Below, in pieces: positions 42,415 to 51,372 of a stretch of 64,000 bases of DNA (position 1 is the first letter of the stretch; each line of letters opens with the position of its first letter). The notes beneath the pieces are model-generated. The model saw only the letters and a program-made list of their open reading frames with translations, was not told the origin of the DNA and searched no databases. Position numbers and translations under genes: made by a program. Source of the stretch: Bdellovibrionales bacterium. GTDB taxonomy: Bacteria; Bdellovibrionota; Bdellovibrionia; Bdellovibrionales; UBA1609. Location: assembly GCA_027459485.1 (NCBI GenBank), contig DAIDIG010000002.1, positions 1-64,000 of the forward strand. The letters are read 5' to 3'.

Positions 42415-42861
42415 ATGCGATTTCGATTTCGACTAGAAAGCGTTTTGCGTCAGCGTGAAATAGAGCGCGACATGGCTCGACGAGAATATCTAGAAGCACA
42501 AAACCGGGTTCGTGAGCAGCTTTTGAAGATCAAGAATATGTACGCGCAAATAGATGACGCGCGTTGGGCCGCCGAACAATTGGAGCGTAAGGGCGGTGCT
42601 CAAGCCAATGCTTTGGTGCAGACTGAAGAATTCATTCAGGGTCAGAAAGTGCTGATCCAAAAAGAGCGGGAAAGGGCGCGCGATTTGATGATGGAGTCGG
42701 AGCAAAAGCTCGAAGTGCTGACTGAAAAATCGCAGGCGTTTAAAATTCTAGAAAAACTCAAAGAGAAAAAGCGTGAAGAATATCGCAAAGAAAGAAACCG
42801 ACGCAGCGATAAAGAAATTGACGATCTCAATCTCATGCGCCAAGCCGCGGCGAAGGAGTAA
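42415..42861 (+). CDS. fliJ: Flagellar export chaperone FliJ
   Basis: 148 residues, almost all coiled coil with many Arg/Glu/Gln (FRLESVLRQREIERDMARRE, KILEKLKEKKREEYRKERNR). This is the usual FliJ form, the central stalk partner of FliI. Position directly after fliI confirms it. Confidence 0.9.
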   Translation: MRFRFRLESVLRQREIERDMARREYLEAQNRVREQLLKIKNMYAQIDDARWAAEQLERKGGAQANALVQTEEFIQGQKVLIQKERERARDLMMESEQKLEVLTEKSQAFKILEKLKEKKREEYRKERNRRSDKEIDDLNLMRQAAAKE

Positions 42862-42863
42862 GT

Positions 42864-43709
42864 ATGGCATCGGGTTACGATCAACACTTCAAAAAGGTCA
42901 AGCAAGCAAAGAAGAAAAGGTTTAGCCGGTTTACCAGGTCGGATGCCGAAGACGAGTTGCGAAAAATGCTGAAAGTGAAGACGAGCGTTAAATCGAGCGG
43001 TTCCTTTTCTTATATTTTGATTGGACTCGCAGCGGTGGGTCTGGGCCTGGGTTGCGTCGGCTACTCGAACCCGCAGGTGATAACGGATTTGCTTTCTCAT
43101 ATTCAGATCGGCATCTTTTCTCAGGCGTCGGCGGCGACAACGAATTCACCGGCGCCGGCGAGTTCACCCGCGGCTGCTCCAGCAGCGACTTCGGCCGGAG
43201 TCGCGGCAAATTCTGCAGGCGCGAACGGTGGGGCGGGGGCAAATCCTGCCGCATCCAACCCGACCAGCGACTCGTCTCAGTGTGCAGGCACGAACAAGTA
43301 CACCGAAGAAGAAATCAGAAATTTCAACACGTTAAATGAGCGCGAACATCAACTGGACCTTCGTGAGGCCGAGCTCAATAAGCTGGAAGCGGAATTGCAT
43401 AAGCAGAAAAGTGAGATAGAGGCGCGGATTGCGAAGTTAGATCAGATCCGTGCCGATGTGGCGAACATTTTGAAGGGCCGGGTCGCTACGGATGAACAAA
43501 AGGTGAATACGTTGGTTGATTTCTACTCAAATATGAAACCGCAACAAGCCGCAACGATTATCGGCAATTTGAATGAGGATTTGGCCGTGGAAGTGCTCGG
43601 TAAAATGAAAAAGAAAAATGCTGCGGCGATCATGAATCTGCTCGACCCGAAAAAGGCCGAAATACTTTCTGAAAAATTCACGGGCTACAATGTGGGGACG
43701 ATGAAGTGA
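42864..43709 (+). CDS. MotE-like flagellar protein with MgtE-N fold
   Basis: 281 residues: short cytoplasmic basic part, one membrane helix (SYILIGLAAVGLGLGCVGYS), a low-complexity Ala/Asn/Gly/Pro linker (about 85-145), a coiled coil (NTLNEREHQLDLREAELNKL) and a C-terminal MgtE intracellular N-like domain (VDFYSNMKPQQAATIIGNLN, AIMNLLDPKKAEILSEKFTG). It matches MotE/FliJ-fliK-linked motor chaperone proteins in other bacteria. Overlaps fliK by four bases (GTGA). Confidence 0.82.
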   Translation: MASGYDQHFKKVKQAKKKRFSRFTRSDAEDELRKMLKVKTSVKSSGSFSYILIGLAAVGLGLGCVGYSNPQVITDLLSHIQIGIFSQASAATTNSPAPASSPAAAPAATSAGVAANSAGANGGAGANPAASNPTSDSSQCAGTNKYTEEEIRNFNTLNEREHQLDLREAELNKLEAELHKQKSEIEARIAKLDQIRADVANILKGRVATDEQKVNTLVDFYSNMKPQQAATIIGNLNEDLAVEVLGKMKKKNAAAIMNLLDPKKAEILSEKFTGYNVGTMK

Positions 43710-45466
43710 CAAATATCGGGGCCAATCTCAATTTAATCCCGCTCAGTAAGATGACGCCGCAAAACGGCGCGCTATCGCTGCCCGGGAATAAATCAGGAGC
43801 GGTATTACCCGGCGCTGGCAATGCGCATACAAATGCGGGCGACGGTTCTGCATCATTTTTCTCCATGCTCGAGAAAATGCCAGAAACTATGCAGAAGGTT
43901 GCCCATGCTATAGCGGCCAAAACCGAATCGGACCTCAATCACGACGATGCTCTCGCGCTAAAAATATTTTTAGCCCGCATGCAAAAAGAATTGGGAGTGA
44001 AGCCCGATCAGATCGTGCAAGCATTCTCTAAAATGTCTGTGCATGACATGGCTCTGCCGCCTGAGGCGACAGCGGACAAATTCGTGTCAGAACTGAAACT
44101 GAATCACAAAGACGAGAAAAAAGCCCGCGATCTTTATAGCAAGCTCCTTGGCATACTCTCGACCACAGATCTCATGAAAAGGCGTGTCGCCAGACTTTCA
44201 CACGCGATGGATCAAAATTTTAGTTATCTCGAAGGCAAAAAGACGGCAGAGGCATCGTCGCTCGCGCAAAAGCCGATGGGTGCAGATCAAAACGCCAACG
44301 ACGAAAAAGTGCAGACGAAGTCGAACAATCATAAAGTTCTTGAAACTCTAGGGGCGACCGCGGCCCTCGCGACCGCGGCAGCGAAAGGTGCGTCCTCAGC
44401 GAAGTCCGGAACCGCGGCAGCGGTGAACGCCTCTGCAAAAGCTGCTTCGACGGCCGCCGATAAGGTGGCGGTGCAATCTTCGCCGAATCCAATCGCCGCA
44501 AAGCCCGCCGATCAATCGATCGGGGCCACCGTTAAAAGTGCCGTTGCCAATCCGTTGAAACCGGCGCGCTCGGATTTAGCGGCAAGCACGAACGCGCCGA
44601 ACGTGGCCGCCTCACCTCAGCTCGCGAATGAAGCAGCGAAACCGACGCTTCCGTTTCAATCGCCGCAGCAAGCGCCGATTCATGCGCCGGCATTGGCAAA
44701 AGCTCTGGCCGCGAACCCAGTTCACGTTGAGGCTGCAACCACTCCAACAATTTCGACAGCCGCTATTGCCACAGGGGCCGCGGCTGCGGCTCATATGAAG
44801 TCATCGGGCTTGTCCGCATACAATCAGCAAAGCGGCTCGCCGGGCGACGGTAAACAAGATAAGCAAAACGACGCTCAAGTACCTGTCATGGTTGATTCAG
44901 CCGTCACTCAAAAGCCTGACTCGCTCACGGCCGTGCAAACGCAAGCGGCCAAAGGTGGCGATGCAAAAGTCGCGCAAAATAATATCCAAGAGCTTATCTC
45001 GCACGCCCAGTTTCTGGCGCATAAGGGTGGCGGCGAAATGAAAGTGTCACTCAAACCTGACGGTCTTGGTGAAGTACAATTGAACGTTAAAATGCACAAA
45101 GGTCAGATGAGCGTACAGATGCTCGCCTCGAATGAAGACGCGAAAAATGTTTTACAAAAAGGTCTGGGCGAGCTCAAGACATCCTTGGCCGCACATCACA
45201 TTCACGTCGACTCAATTCGCGTGGATAGCCCCATGGATATGGTCGGGCAATTTCTGCATCAACGTCATCAACAGATGGAGCAGAACTTTCAGCGGCGATT
45301 CTTGAGCAATTTTCAGCAGAGAAATGAATCGAACCGTCAGGCGATGTTTGATTTCGGTGACCCAGAGATCCCGTTCAATCAGGTGACCGATCGTGCGTCT
45401 AATGCGCGCTACGGGGTTACCTCAAACGGCCGAAAATCAAGCCGACGGTTAGATCTGGTCGCGTAA
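43706..45466 (+). CDS. fliK: Flagellar hook-length control protein FliK
   Basis: 586 residues. Long Ala/Lys/Pro/Ser-rich disordered middle (about 200-410), then the conserved C-terminal switch domain GGGEMKVSLKPDGLGEVQLN, followed by VKMHKGQMSVQMLASNEDAK and LKTSLAAHHIHVDSIRVD. The last 80 residues are Gln/Arg/Asn-rich. Starts at GTG 43706 within the MotE-like stop. Sets hook length and switches export substrate. Confidence 0.9.
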   Translation: MTNIGANLNLIPLSKMTPQNGALSLPGNKSGAVLPGAGNAHTNAGDGSASFFSMLEKMPETMQKVAHAIAAKTESDLNHDDALALKIFLARMQKELGVKPDQIVQAFSKMSVHDMALPPEATADKFVSELKLNHKDEKKARDLYSKLLGILSTTDLMKRRVARLSHAMDQNFSYLEGKKTAEASSLAQKPMGADQNANDEKVQTKSNNHKVLETLGATAALATAAAKGASSAKSGTAAAVNASAKAASTAADKVAVQSSPNPIAAKPADQSIGATVKSAVANPLKPARSDLAASTNAPNVAASPQLANEAAKPTLPFQSPQQAPIHAPALAKALAANPVHVEAATTPTISTAAIATGAAAAAHMKSSGLSAYNQQSGSPGDGKQDKQNDAQVPVMVDSAVTQKPDSLTAVQTQAAKGGDAKVAQNNIQELISHAQFLAHKGGGEMKVSLKPDGLGEVQLNVKMHKGQMSVQMLASNEDAKNVLQKGLGELKTSLAAHHIHVDSIRVDSPMDMVGQFLHQRHQQMEQNFQRRFLSNFQQRNESNRQAMFDFGDPEIPFNQVTDRASNARYGVTSNGRKSSRRLDLVA

Positions 45467-45483
45467 AGGGGATGGTGAATTAA

Positions 45484-46509
45484 ATGATGAACGTGGGTCT
45501 TAATACAAAAGCGTATTCCCCAGCCGAACAAGAAAGTTCGTTGAAGACGGATAAGTCGCAATCGCTCACGCCCGAGGAGCAGAAAAAGCTTTTAGGTAAC
45601 GAAGACCTTGGTACATACCTCAACAAAATCGCCGACCCCAACTGGGTGGATCCATCGAAAATGCGTCACGTGGGCAGTAATACCCTCGACAAAGATGCGT
45701 TTTTAAAACTGTTTCTCGCACAGCTGAAAAATCAAGACCCGACGAATCCGATGAAGAGCCACGAACTGGCCGCACAGCTCGCTCAATTTACGTCACTTGA
45801 AAGATTGACCAATATCGATTCGAGTATCGCGAAACTGGCGAAGAAAGACGGCCAAAACGCTCGTTGGGACGCCCTTGCTCTGATCGGCAAAGGTATCTCA
45901 GGCGACTCCTCAAAAATTGAGCGCAACGACGTGACAGCGACTCATGAGATCGAATTTAAATTGGGAGCTCCGGCATCCGATGTAACGTTGTCGATACGAA
46001 ACGGCGCCGATCAAGAGGTCAAAAAATTCCTCGCCCACAATCTCAAAAAGGGCGCGAATAAAATCTTCTGGAACGGCTTACTCGACAACGGAGCTGCGGC
46101 CCCGAAAGGCGAGTATCATGTCGTCATCACGGCAAAAAATAATTTTGGTCAAAAAATCGCGGTTGAAACAGCTTTCACCGGCCGCGTGACGGGTGTGAAT
46201 TTCACTCCCGAAGGCCCTGTTCTCATGCTGGGCAAACAGTCGGTGAGAATGAAAGACGTGAAAAACATTTTCAATATCGGCGATCAAGGTCACGACAACG
46301 CGACTCTCGTGAAGGCGCAGCCGGTTGCGGTGAAAGCGGATAAACACCCTCCGCAAGCGCCGGTTGCCGGCATGGCGGCGGGCGGTGGTTTGGCCAACGT
46401 CGGCATGAGCCAAGGTCTCATGAACAAACTCAATAAAGAAGTGAATAAAAGTGCGAGTTCGGCGGGCGCGCAAGCCGCCAACTCGGTGAAAGATAAGTTG
46501 AACATTTAA
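45484..46509 (+). CDS. flgD: Flagellar hook capping protein FlgD
   Basis: 341 residues. N-terminal signature KDAFLKLFLAQLKNQDPTNP (about 77-96), LAAQLAQFTSLERLTNID, and a FlgD Tudor/Ig part (SIRNGADQEVKKFLAHNLKK, FWNGLLDNGAAAPKGEYHV). The C-terminal 60 residues are an Ala/Gly/Asn-rich extension not usual in enteric FlgD. Temporary scaffold for hook assembly. Two start ATGs in tandem (45484, 45487). Confidence 0.93.
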   Translation: MMNVGLNTKAYSPAEQESSLKTDKSQSLTPEEQKKLLGNEDLGTYLNKIADPNWVDPSKMRHVGSNTLDKDAFLKLFLAQLKNQDPTNPMKSHELAAQLAQFTSLERLTNIDSSIAKLAKKDGQNARWDALALIGKGISGDSSKIERNDVTATHEIEFKLGAPASDVTLSIRNGADQEVKKFLAHNLKKGANKIFWNGLLDNGAAAPKGEYHVVITAKNNFGQKIAVETAFTGRVTGVNFTPEGPVLMLGKQSVRMKDVKNIFNIGDQGHDNATLVKAQPVAVKADKHPPQAPVAGMAAGGGLANVGMSQGLMNKLNKEVNKSASSAGAQAANSVKDKLNI

Positions 46510-46547
46510 CCCGCGCGAACTCTCGCGCTTCTAGGAGGTGAATAGGT

Positions 46548-46973
46548 ATGCATATAGGTTGGTCCAAAGCAAAAACGCCAACAGTGCACGAATCGACGAA
46601 CCCTTCAACGGTCGCTCAACGGCCCGCGAAAGGCGCCAATTTCGAAGAACTCATGCACACGATGGAAAAGGCCGGAGATCAAGCGGCGGCACTGAGCGCG
46701 AAAAAGGGTGTCACGATACCGGTGCTGAAGTTTTCAAATCACGCGGTTGAACGTATGAGCGATCGGGGGATTCATTTCACGCCCGATGAGATCACGAAGA
46801 TGGAAGAAGCTGTGCATAAAGCAGCACAAAAAGGCGGCCGCGAAGCTTTGCTTATTACCAAAAACAATGCGGCGATCGTGAGTTTGAAAAACAACACGGT
46901 GGTCACGGTGGTCGATCGCAACTCGTTGAAGAACAACGTGTTCACGAATATCGACGCCACGGTTTTTATTTAA
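46548..46973 (+). CDS. TIGR02530-type flagellar operon protein
   Basis: 141 residues with the short conserved core LKFSNHAVERMSDRGIHFTP, DEITKMEEAVHKAAQKGGRE and VSLKNNTVVTVVDRNSLKNN found between flgD and flgE in many bacteria. ATG 46548 has TAGGAGGTGAATAGG before it. Function not known; it is found where hook genes are. Position here (flgD-this-flgE) is the family's usual site. Confidence 0.85.
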   Translation: MHIGWSKAKTPTVHESTNPSTVAQRPAKGANFEELMHTMEKAGDQAAALSAKKGVTIPVLKFSNHAVERMSDRGIHFTPDEITKMEEAVHKAAQKGGREALLITKNNAAIVSLKNNTVVTVVDRNSLKNNVFTNIDATVFI

Positions 46974-46976
46974 CTT

Positions 46977-47030
46977 AAGGGCTGGTCCTCGTAGAGGGGG
47001 CCCTTCATCGCGCGGCTGAAGTTTCGCGCG
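46977..47030 (+). promoter_or_regulatory. Two leader stem-loops before flgE
   Basis: AAGGGC/GCCCTT (46977-46982, 47000-47005) enclose an inner CCTC/GAGG pair; next to it CGCGCG/CGCGCG (47009-47014, 47025-47030) with a 10-base loop. A run of A follows, not T, so they are not plus-strand terminators. They may adjust hook-protein output in this operon. Confidence 0.4.
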
Positions 47031-47050
47031 TAAAAAAATGGAGGTCTTTA

Positions 47051-48343
47051 ATGGGAATTTTATCTTCTCTGTACACCGGTGTATCCGGTCTCTCATCGCA
47101 AGGTGAAGCGCTGGGGGTCATCGGCGACAACATCGCCAACGCCAACACGACGGGCTTCAAAGCATCGCGGGCGGAGTTTCAAGACATAGTTGCCAAAAGC
47201 CTGAAAGGGATTTTGGGCGGTAACCAAATCGGCCGTGGTGTGAAGATTGGAGCCGTGAACCCAATATTGGTGCAAGGTAACACCGACGCGACCGAAAAAG
47301 CGACAGACCTCGCCATTTCCGGCGACGGCTACTTCGTTCTGCGCGGGTCTGATGGCGAATCGTTCACTCGAGACGGATCGTTTCACTTCGACCGTCACGG
47401 CTTTCTCGTGACAAATGACAATCAGCGCGTTCAAGGGTTTCAGAGCGATGGCAAAGGCAAGATCATCAATAAACTGGGTGATATCCGCTTCCCCCGTGCG
47501 CTTGTACCGGCAAAAGCGACGACGAAGATCAAACTCGATCTGAACCTTGATTCGCGTATCGGTCAGAATACGAAGCCAAAAGTGTTTGATATCAAGCACC
47601 CATACGATTCGTCCGACTTCTCAACCGGTATTGAGATGTACGACTCGCAAGGTAACAAGCATCTGGTCACGTTGTTCTTCAATAAGACCGCAGATCGCAC
47701 CTGGTCGTATCGCGGTTTAGTTGACGGCGCGGAAGTGACGGGTGGCAAAGCGGGTGAGCTGAAACAAGTGGTCGGTGGAACGCTCACTTTCACGGTCGAC
47801 GGCAAACTGAACACCAACAATCAGTCGATGAATGCGTTTAATTTCAAGGGCGGTGCTCTGCAAAATCAAACAGTGCAGATGGACTTCGGCCTGCCGATAG
47901 CAAAAGGCGGCGACGGCATCAGCGGCACGAAACAATACGGTAAAGAGAGCGATCTTATCAGCTGGCAGCAAGACGGTTCGGCGGCTGGCACGATTGTCAA
48001 CTTATCGTTCAACGATCAAGGTGTCCTCACCGGGTTGTACTCGAACGGCACCACACAAGACTTGGCGCAAGTTTCGTTGGCCAAATTCGAAGACCCGGAA
48101 GCGCTCTTCAAAGTGGGGAATAACCGGCTGAAAGAAGCTCGCGATTCCGGTGCACCCTCGATCGGTAAAGCGAATCACGCCGGTCGCGGTAAGCTCTACG
48201 CGAAGTCACTCGAGCGGTCGACTGTCGACCTGGCTATGGAGTTCGTGAACCTCATTCAAAATGAGCGCGGCTTCCAAGCCAACGCAAAAACCATCACGAC
48301 GACCGACGAACTTCTCGGCGAAGTGATCAACTTAAAACGATAA
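47051..48343 (+). CDS. flgE: Flagellar hook protein FlgE
   Basis: 430-residue hook subunit. N-terminal MGILSSLYTGVSGLSSQGEA and GDNIANANTTGFKASRAEFQ, FlgE middle (GIEMYDSQGNKHLVTLFFNK), and C-terminal LERSTVDLAMEFVNLIQNER, GFQANAKTITTTDELLGEVI. Preceded by GGAGG at 47041-47045. Last recognised flagellar gene of the operon. Other hook and ring genes are not in this window. Confidence 0.97.
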   Translation: MGILSSLYTGVSGLSSQGEALGVIGDNIANANTTGFKASRAEFQDIVAKSLKGILGGNQIGRGVKIGAVNPILVQGNTDATEKATDLAISGDGYFVLRGSDGESFTRDGSFHFDRHGFLVTNDNQRVQGFQSDGKGKIINKLGDIRFPRALVPAKATTKIKLDLNLDSRIGQNTKPKVFDIKHPYDSSDFSTGIEMYDSQGNKHLVTLFFNKTADRTWSYRGLVDGAEVTGGKAGELKQVVGGTLTFTVDGKLNTNNQSMNAFNFKGGALQNQTVQMDFGLPIAKGGDGISGTKQYGKESDLISWQQDGSAAGTIVNLSFNDQGVLTGLYSNGTTQDLAQVSLAKFEDPEALFKVGNNRLKEARDSGAPSIGKANHAGRGKLYAKSLERSTVDLAMEFVNLIQNERGFQANAKTITTTDELLGEVINLKR

Positions 48344-48358
48344 TCGAATAATTAGGTG

Positions 48359-48382
48359 AGGGGTCTCTTAATTGAGGCCCCT
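48359..48382. terminator. Stem-loop after flgE, possible transcription stop
   Basis: AGGGGTCTC and GAGGCCCCT pair over 9 bp with one U-G pair and a TTAATT loop (48359-48382), 16 bases past the flgE stop. No proper T-run follows (TAACC), so a factor-independent stop is uncertain. It is at the right place to end the operon or protect its 3' end. Confidence 0.4.
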
Positions 48383-48458
48383 TAACCGATCCAACCTTAC
48401 AGCAGAAGCCTTGAATGCCGCTCAGACATTAGTTAAACCAGTGTCTGGGGGGTTAAGC

Positions 48459-49832
48459 GTGATTCGTTTTGGGGGGATTGCACCGCTATGTACGCGTGCC
48501 GTTTTGCTGTTACTTTTGCTGGCGCGGCCGGTTGTGGCTCAAACCGATTTGGATTGTAGGTCGGCGCAGCTCGCGGCGTCTCTGCGCACGACCGCGGTTG
48601 AAATCCAGAAGCACGCACTTCAGTATTTTCTCGATAATTCGAACCCGGCAACGGGGCAAGTTCTCGACAAGGCCTGCAATTTTTCAACGTCGTGCCCAGA
48701 AGCTTCGCGCGTAGCTTCGATCGCCGCGACCGGTTTTGGCCTGGCTGTCATTGCGAATGCGTCGACTCGCGGTTGGGTCACCGAAACGTTTGCTAAGAAT
48801 TATGCTCAAAAAACGATCGCGTTTGCCCTCGCGCACATTCTTCGGCGTCGCGGTTGGTTCATCCATTTTTACGACTGGCAGTCCGGTGCGCGTGTGTGGC
48901 ATTCCGAATACTCCACGATCGACACCGCCATATTTCTCGCCGGCGCTTTGTACGCGAGCGAGGTTCTTCACGACCCGCAGATCACGGCGATGACTTTCGA
49001 GATCTATCGAGCGGCTGACTTTTGGGACATGATGACGAACGGTGGTGCGTTCCCTAATAAGCGAACTCTCAGTATGGCGTATTTTGACAAAACCGGGTAC
49101 ACGGCGGCGCAATGGGATATGTACGCTGAAGAGATGATTTTACTGGTGCTTGGTCTTGGGCATCCGACTCATCCCTTGCCGCCTGAAATCTGGCGCGCAT
49201 TTCGCCGTGACTGTGCCAAAAATGGTTTAATGGGCGCCACGGAGCCACTGTTTGTTCATCAGTACAGCCAACTCTTTATCGACTTTCGTTCGTTTAGCGA
49301 CGGTTATAAAAATTATTTTGAAAACAGCCGGCTCGTGAGTTTGTATCAGCGCCATTTGCGCGACGAAATAGCCGCGAGCCGGACATTGCGCGCCGGCTTT
49401 TGGGGCTTTAGCGCGGGGTGGTCGCCGAGCGGCTATCAAGTTTCGTCGCCGTTTCAGCACGGCGCCACGGTTTGTATTGGCTGCTCGATTGCCTCATCAA
49501 TGTTTCTGCCGAATCGAGTTTTGTCAGATGTGAACGTCTGGTTGCACGGCGCTTATACAAAGCGGATTTGGGGTCGCTACGGATTCACCGATAGCGTTAA
49601 CATTGAGCGAGCCTGGTTTTCGAATGTGGTCCTCGCGATCACCGTGGGCCCCGAGTATCTGTCTCTAGCGAATCTCGACTCGAGCCATTCCGTATGGAAG
49701 AAATTTATGGCAATTCCCGAAATAAAAAACGGATTAGCGCGGGCACGTGAAGCGGACCGTTTCCGGGCCCAAAGGGTGACGGTGAGTAAACGTCACTTCG
49801 GCGCTTTGATTGGTCCATTGAATATTCAGTGA
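48459..49832 (+). CDS. GH144-like (glucoamylase-domain) secreted beta-glucanase
   Basis: 457 residues with signal peptide (AVLLLLLLARPVVA). The domain shows GWFIHFYDWQSGARVWHSEY, STIDTAIFLAGALYASEVLH, DMMTNGGAF and GFWGFSAGWSPSGYQVSSPF, the PF10091 Glycoamylase/GH144 pattern of enzymes that cut beta-1,2-glucans. GTG 48459 is favoured with GGGGGG upstream; a TTG at 48372 would lie in the stem-loop after flgE. The likely substrate is cyclic or linear periplasmic beta-1,2-glucan, as in prey or neighbour bacteria; inference. The 3' end overlaps the convergent gene by 99 bases. Confidence 0.75.
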   Translation: MIRFGGIAPLCTRAVLLLLLLARPVVAQTDLDCRSAQLAASLRTTAVEIQKHALQYFLDNSNPATGQVLDKACNFSTSCPEASRVASIAATGFGLAVIANASTRGWVTETFAKNYAQKTIAFALAHILRRRGWFIHFYDWQSGARVWHSEYSTIDTAIFLAGALYASEVLHDPQITAMTFEIYRAADFWDMMTNGGAFPNKRTLSMAYFDKTGYTAAQWDMYAEEMILLVLGLGHPTHPLPPEIWRAFRRDCAKNGLMGATEPLFVHQYSQLFIDFRSFSDGYKNYFENSRLVSLYQRHLRDEIAASRTLRAGFWGFSAGWSPSGYQVSSPFQHGATVCIGCSIASSMFLPNRVLSDVNVWLHGAYTKRIWGRYGFTDSVNIERAWFSNVVLAITVGPEYLSLANLDSSHSVWKKFMAIPEIKNGLARAREADRFRAQRVTVSKRHFGALIGPLNIQ

Positions 49833-50213
49833 GGCGTCTTGAAGCTCGAGATGATTCGCATCGGTCAGATCAATGAGCCACCGATCCCCTTTTTGCGTGT
49901 ACTTAAAATCGCGATCGAGAAACAGGTAAGTGCTCTCGATAAAAACATGAATCTTGCCGCTTCTCTGCTTTTTCAGTTTGAGCTGATACGCGAGCCAATT
50001 CGCCACTTTTTTGCCGGAGCGTTCGACATTATCTGAAATCGCGGTTTGGCGACAACGTAACGTGAATCGGCGCTTGATCACTTGTGCGCAAGACGAATTT
50101 GATCTGGTTTCGCGCGCACTCCCGACGTTGGCGAACCCTACAATGCACAATAAGGCCAGTAGGCTGAGCAGAAATTCAGGCAAGCGCGACATCAAACGGT
50201 GATTTGTAGCCAT
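49734..50213 (-). CDS. Small secreted protein of unknown function
   Basis: 159 residues with signal peptide (FLLSLLALLCIVGFANVGSA). The mature part has two cysteines near the start (CAQ..LRC) and a short globular body ending in CPR, with beta-strand-like segments (GKIHVFIESTYLFLD, SAEVTFTHRHP). It is real-looking by composition despite overlapping GH144's tail antisense by 99 bases. Alternative start at 50192. Family not recognised. Confidence 0.5.
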   Translation of the reverse strand: MATNHRLMSRLPEFLLSLLALLCIVGFANVGSARETRSNSSCAQVIKRRFTLRCRQTAISDNVERSGKKVANWLAYQLKLKKQRSGKIHVFIESTYLFLDRDFKYTQKGDRWLIDLTDANHLELQDASLNIQWTNQSAEVTFTHRHPLGPETVRFTCPR

Positions 50214-50329
50214 TGCGCCATTTTACCTGATTTTGTGAAGATGTCTTAATTACCGCTGCAATTTGCAATCATTTCATGAAATTCGGCGAGATTCAGAGGT
50301 CGGAAGTTGTCTCTGATTATGCCTCAGCG

Positions 50330-51334
50330 TTAGTTCGAGAGAATTTTTGCAAGGTCAATGAGACCTTGGTTGACGTGCTTTTTCTTTTTCAAGCACTCGG
50401 ATAGGTCAACGTAGGTCAAATCTTCGCCTTTGATGCCGACCATGATGTTGCATTGGCCTTTTAAGATTTGCTCGACGGCGGCCGAACCCATGCGGCTTGC
50501 GAGTAGGCGATCGGTCGCGGTCGGTGCACCACCGCGCTGAATGTGCCCAAGAATACACACCTTCGCTTCAAGACCGCATTTTTTATGAATCATATTTGCA
50601 AGTTCATACGAACGGCCGGGTTTTGGCCCTTCGGCCGCGACAAAAATCGACGACATTTTGCCGCGCCCGATGCCACGTTTGATGACTTCGACGGTGCTTT
50701 CCATATCAAACGGATGCTCGGGGATAAATATGTCTTCGGCGCCGCCGGCAACGCCTGCCGCGACGGCGATGAAACCCGAATCACGACCCATAACTTCGAT
50801 AATAAAAAGTCGGTCGTGGCTTGCGGCCGTGTCGCGAATGCGATCGATGGCATCGAGGGCTGTGTTCACGGCGGTGTCGAAGCCGATCGTAAGTTCGGTG
50901 CCGTAAATATCATTGTCGATCGTGCCGGGAATGCCCACGATCGGAATTTGATGCTCTTGCCATAAAGCTTGAGCGCCGGTGAATGAACCATCGCCGCCGA
51001 TACAAACAAGTGCGTCGATGCCGGCTGAGCGTAAACTATCGACGGCGGTTTGGCGGAATTCGGGTTTTAAAAACTCCATACAGCGACCGGCTTTTAGAAT
51101 GCTGCCGCCCCGTTGTATGATATTGGCCACCGATCGAAGTTCCATTTCGACGAATTCTTTTTTTAAGAATCCGGTGTAACCTTGAATAATCCCGACTACG
51201 CGTAAATTTCGTTGAATCGCTGTTCGAACGACGGCGCGAATCCCCGCATTCATGCCGGGCGCGTCGCCGCCACTGGCATAGACGCCGATTGATTTCACAT
51301 TTTTTGGATTAAAACTCGCCATTTGAGACGCCAT
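50330..51334 (-). CDS. pfkA: ATP-dependent 6-phosphofructokinase
   Basis: Phosphorylates fructose-6-phosphate in glycolysis. YASGGDAPGMNAGIRA and GGDGSFTGAQALW at the ATP site (GGDG favours ATP over pyrophosphate), catalytic PGTIDNDIYGTELTIGFDTA, and EVMGRDSGFIAV. 334 residues, standard bacterial length. Transcribed alone; no neighbours share its pathway. ATG 51334 has AGGCG upstream; 51322 is an alternative. Confidence 0.96.
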   Translation of the reverse strand: MASQMASFNPKNVKSIGVYASGGDAPGMNAGIRAVVRTAIQRNLRVVGIIQGYTGFLKKEFVEMELRSVANIIQRGGSILKAGRCMEFLKPEFRQTAVDSLRSAGIDALVCIGGDGSFTGAQALWQEHQIPIVGIPGTIDNDIYGTELTIGFDTAVNTALDAIDRIRDTAASHDRLFIIEVMGRDSGFIAVAAGVAGGAEDIFIPEHPFDMESTVEVIKRGIGRGKMSSIFVAAEGPKPGRSYELANMIHKKCGLEAKVCILGHIQRGGAPTATDRLLASRMGSAAVEQILKGQCNIMVGIKGEDLTYVDLSECLKKKKHVNQGLIDLAKILSN

Positions 51335-51372
51335 CGTCGCCTACGACGCGTTTTCGAGTCAACCTGAAATCA

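Noticed and set aside
43052-43339. Plus-strand alternative frame in the MotE-like gene's low-complexity linker
   Set aside because: Repeat-like codons give open frames in all phases; no ribosome site.
48372-48458. Upstream TTG start for the GH144-like gene
   Set aside because: The added residues are not part of a signal peptide and overlap the stem-loop after flgE; GTG 48459 has a strong ribosome site.
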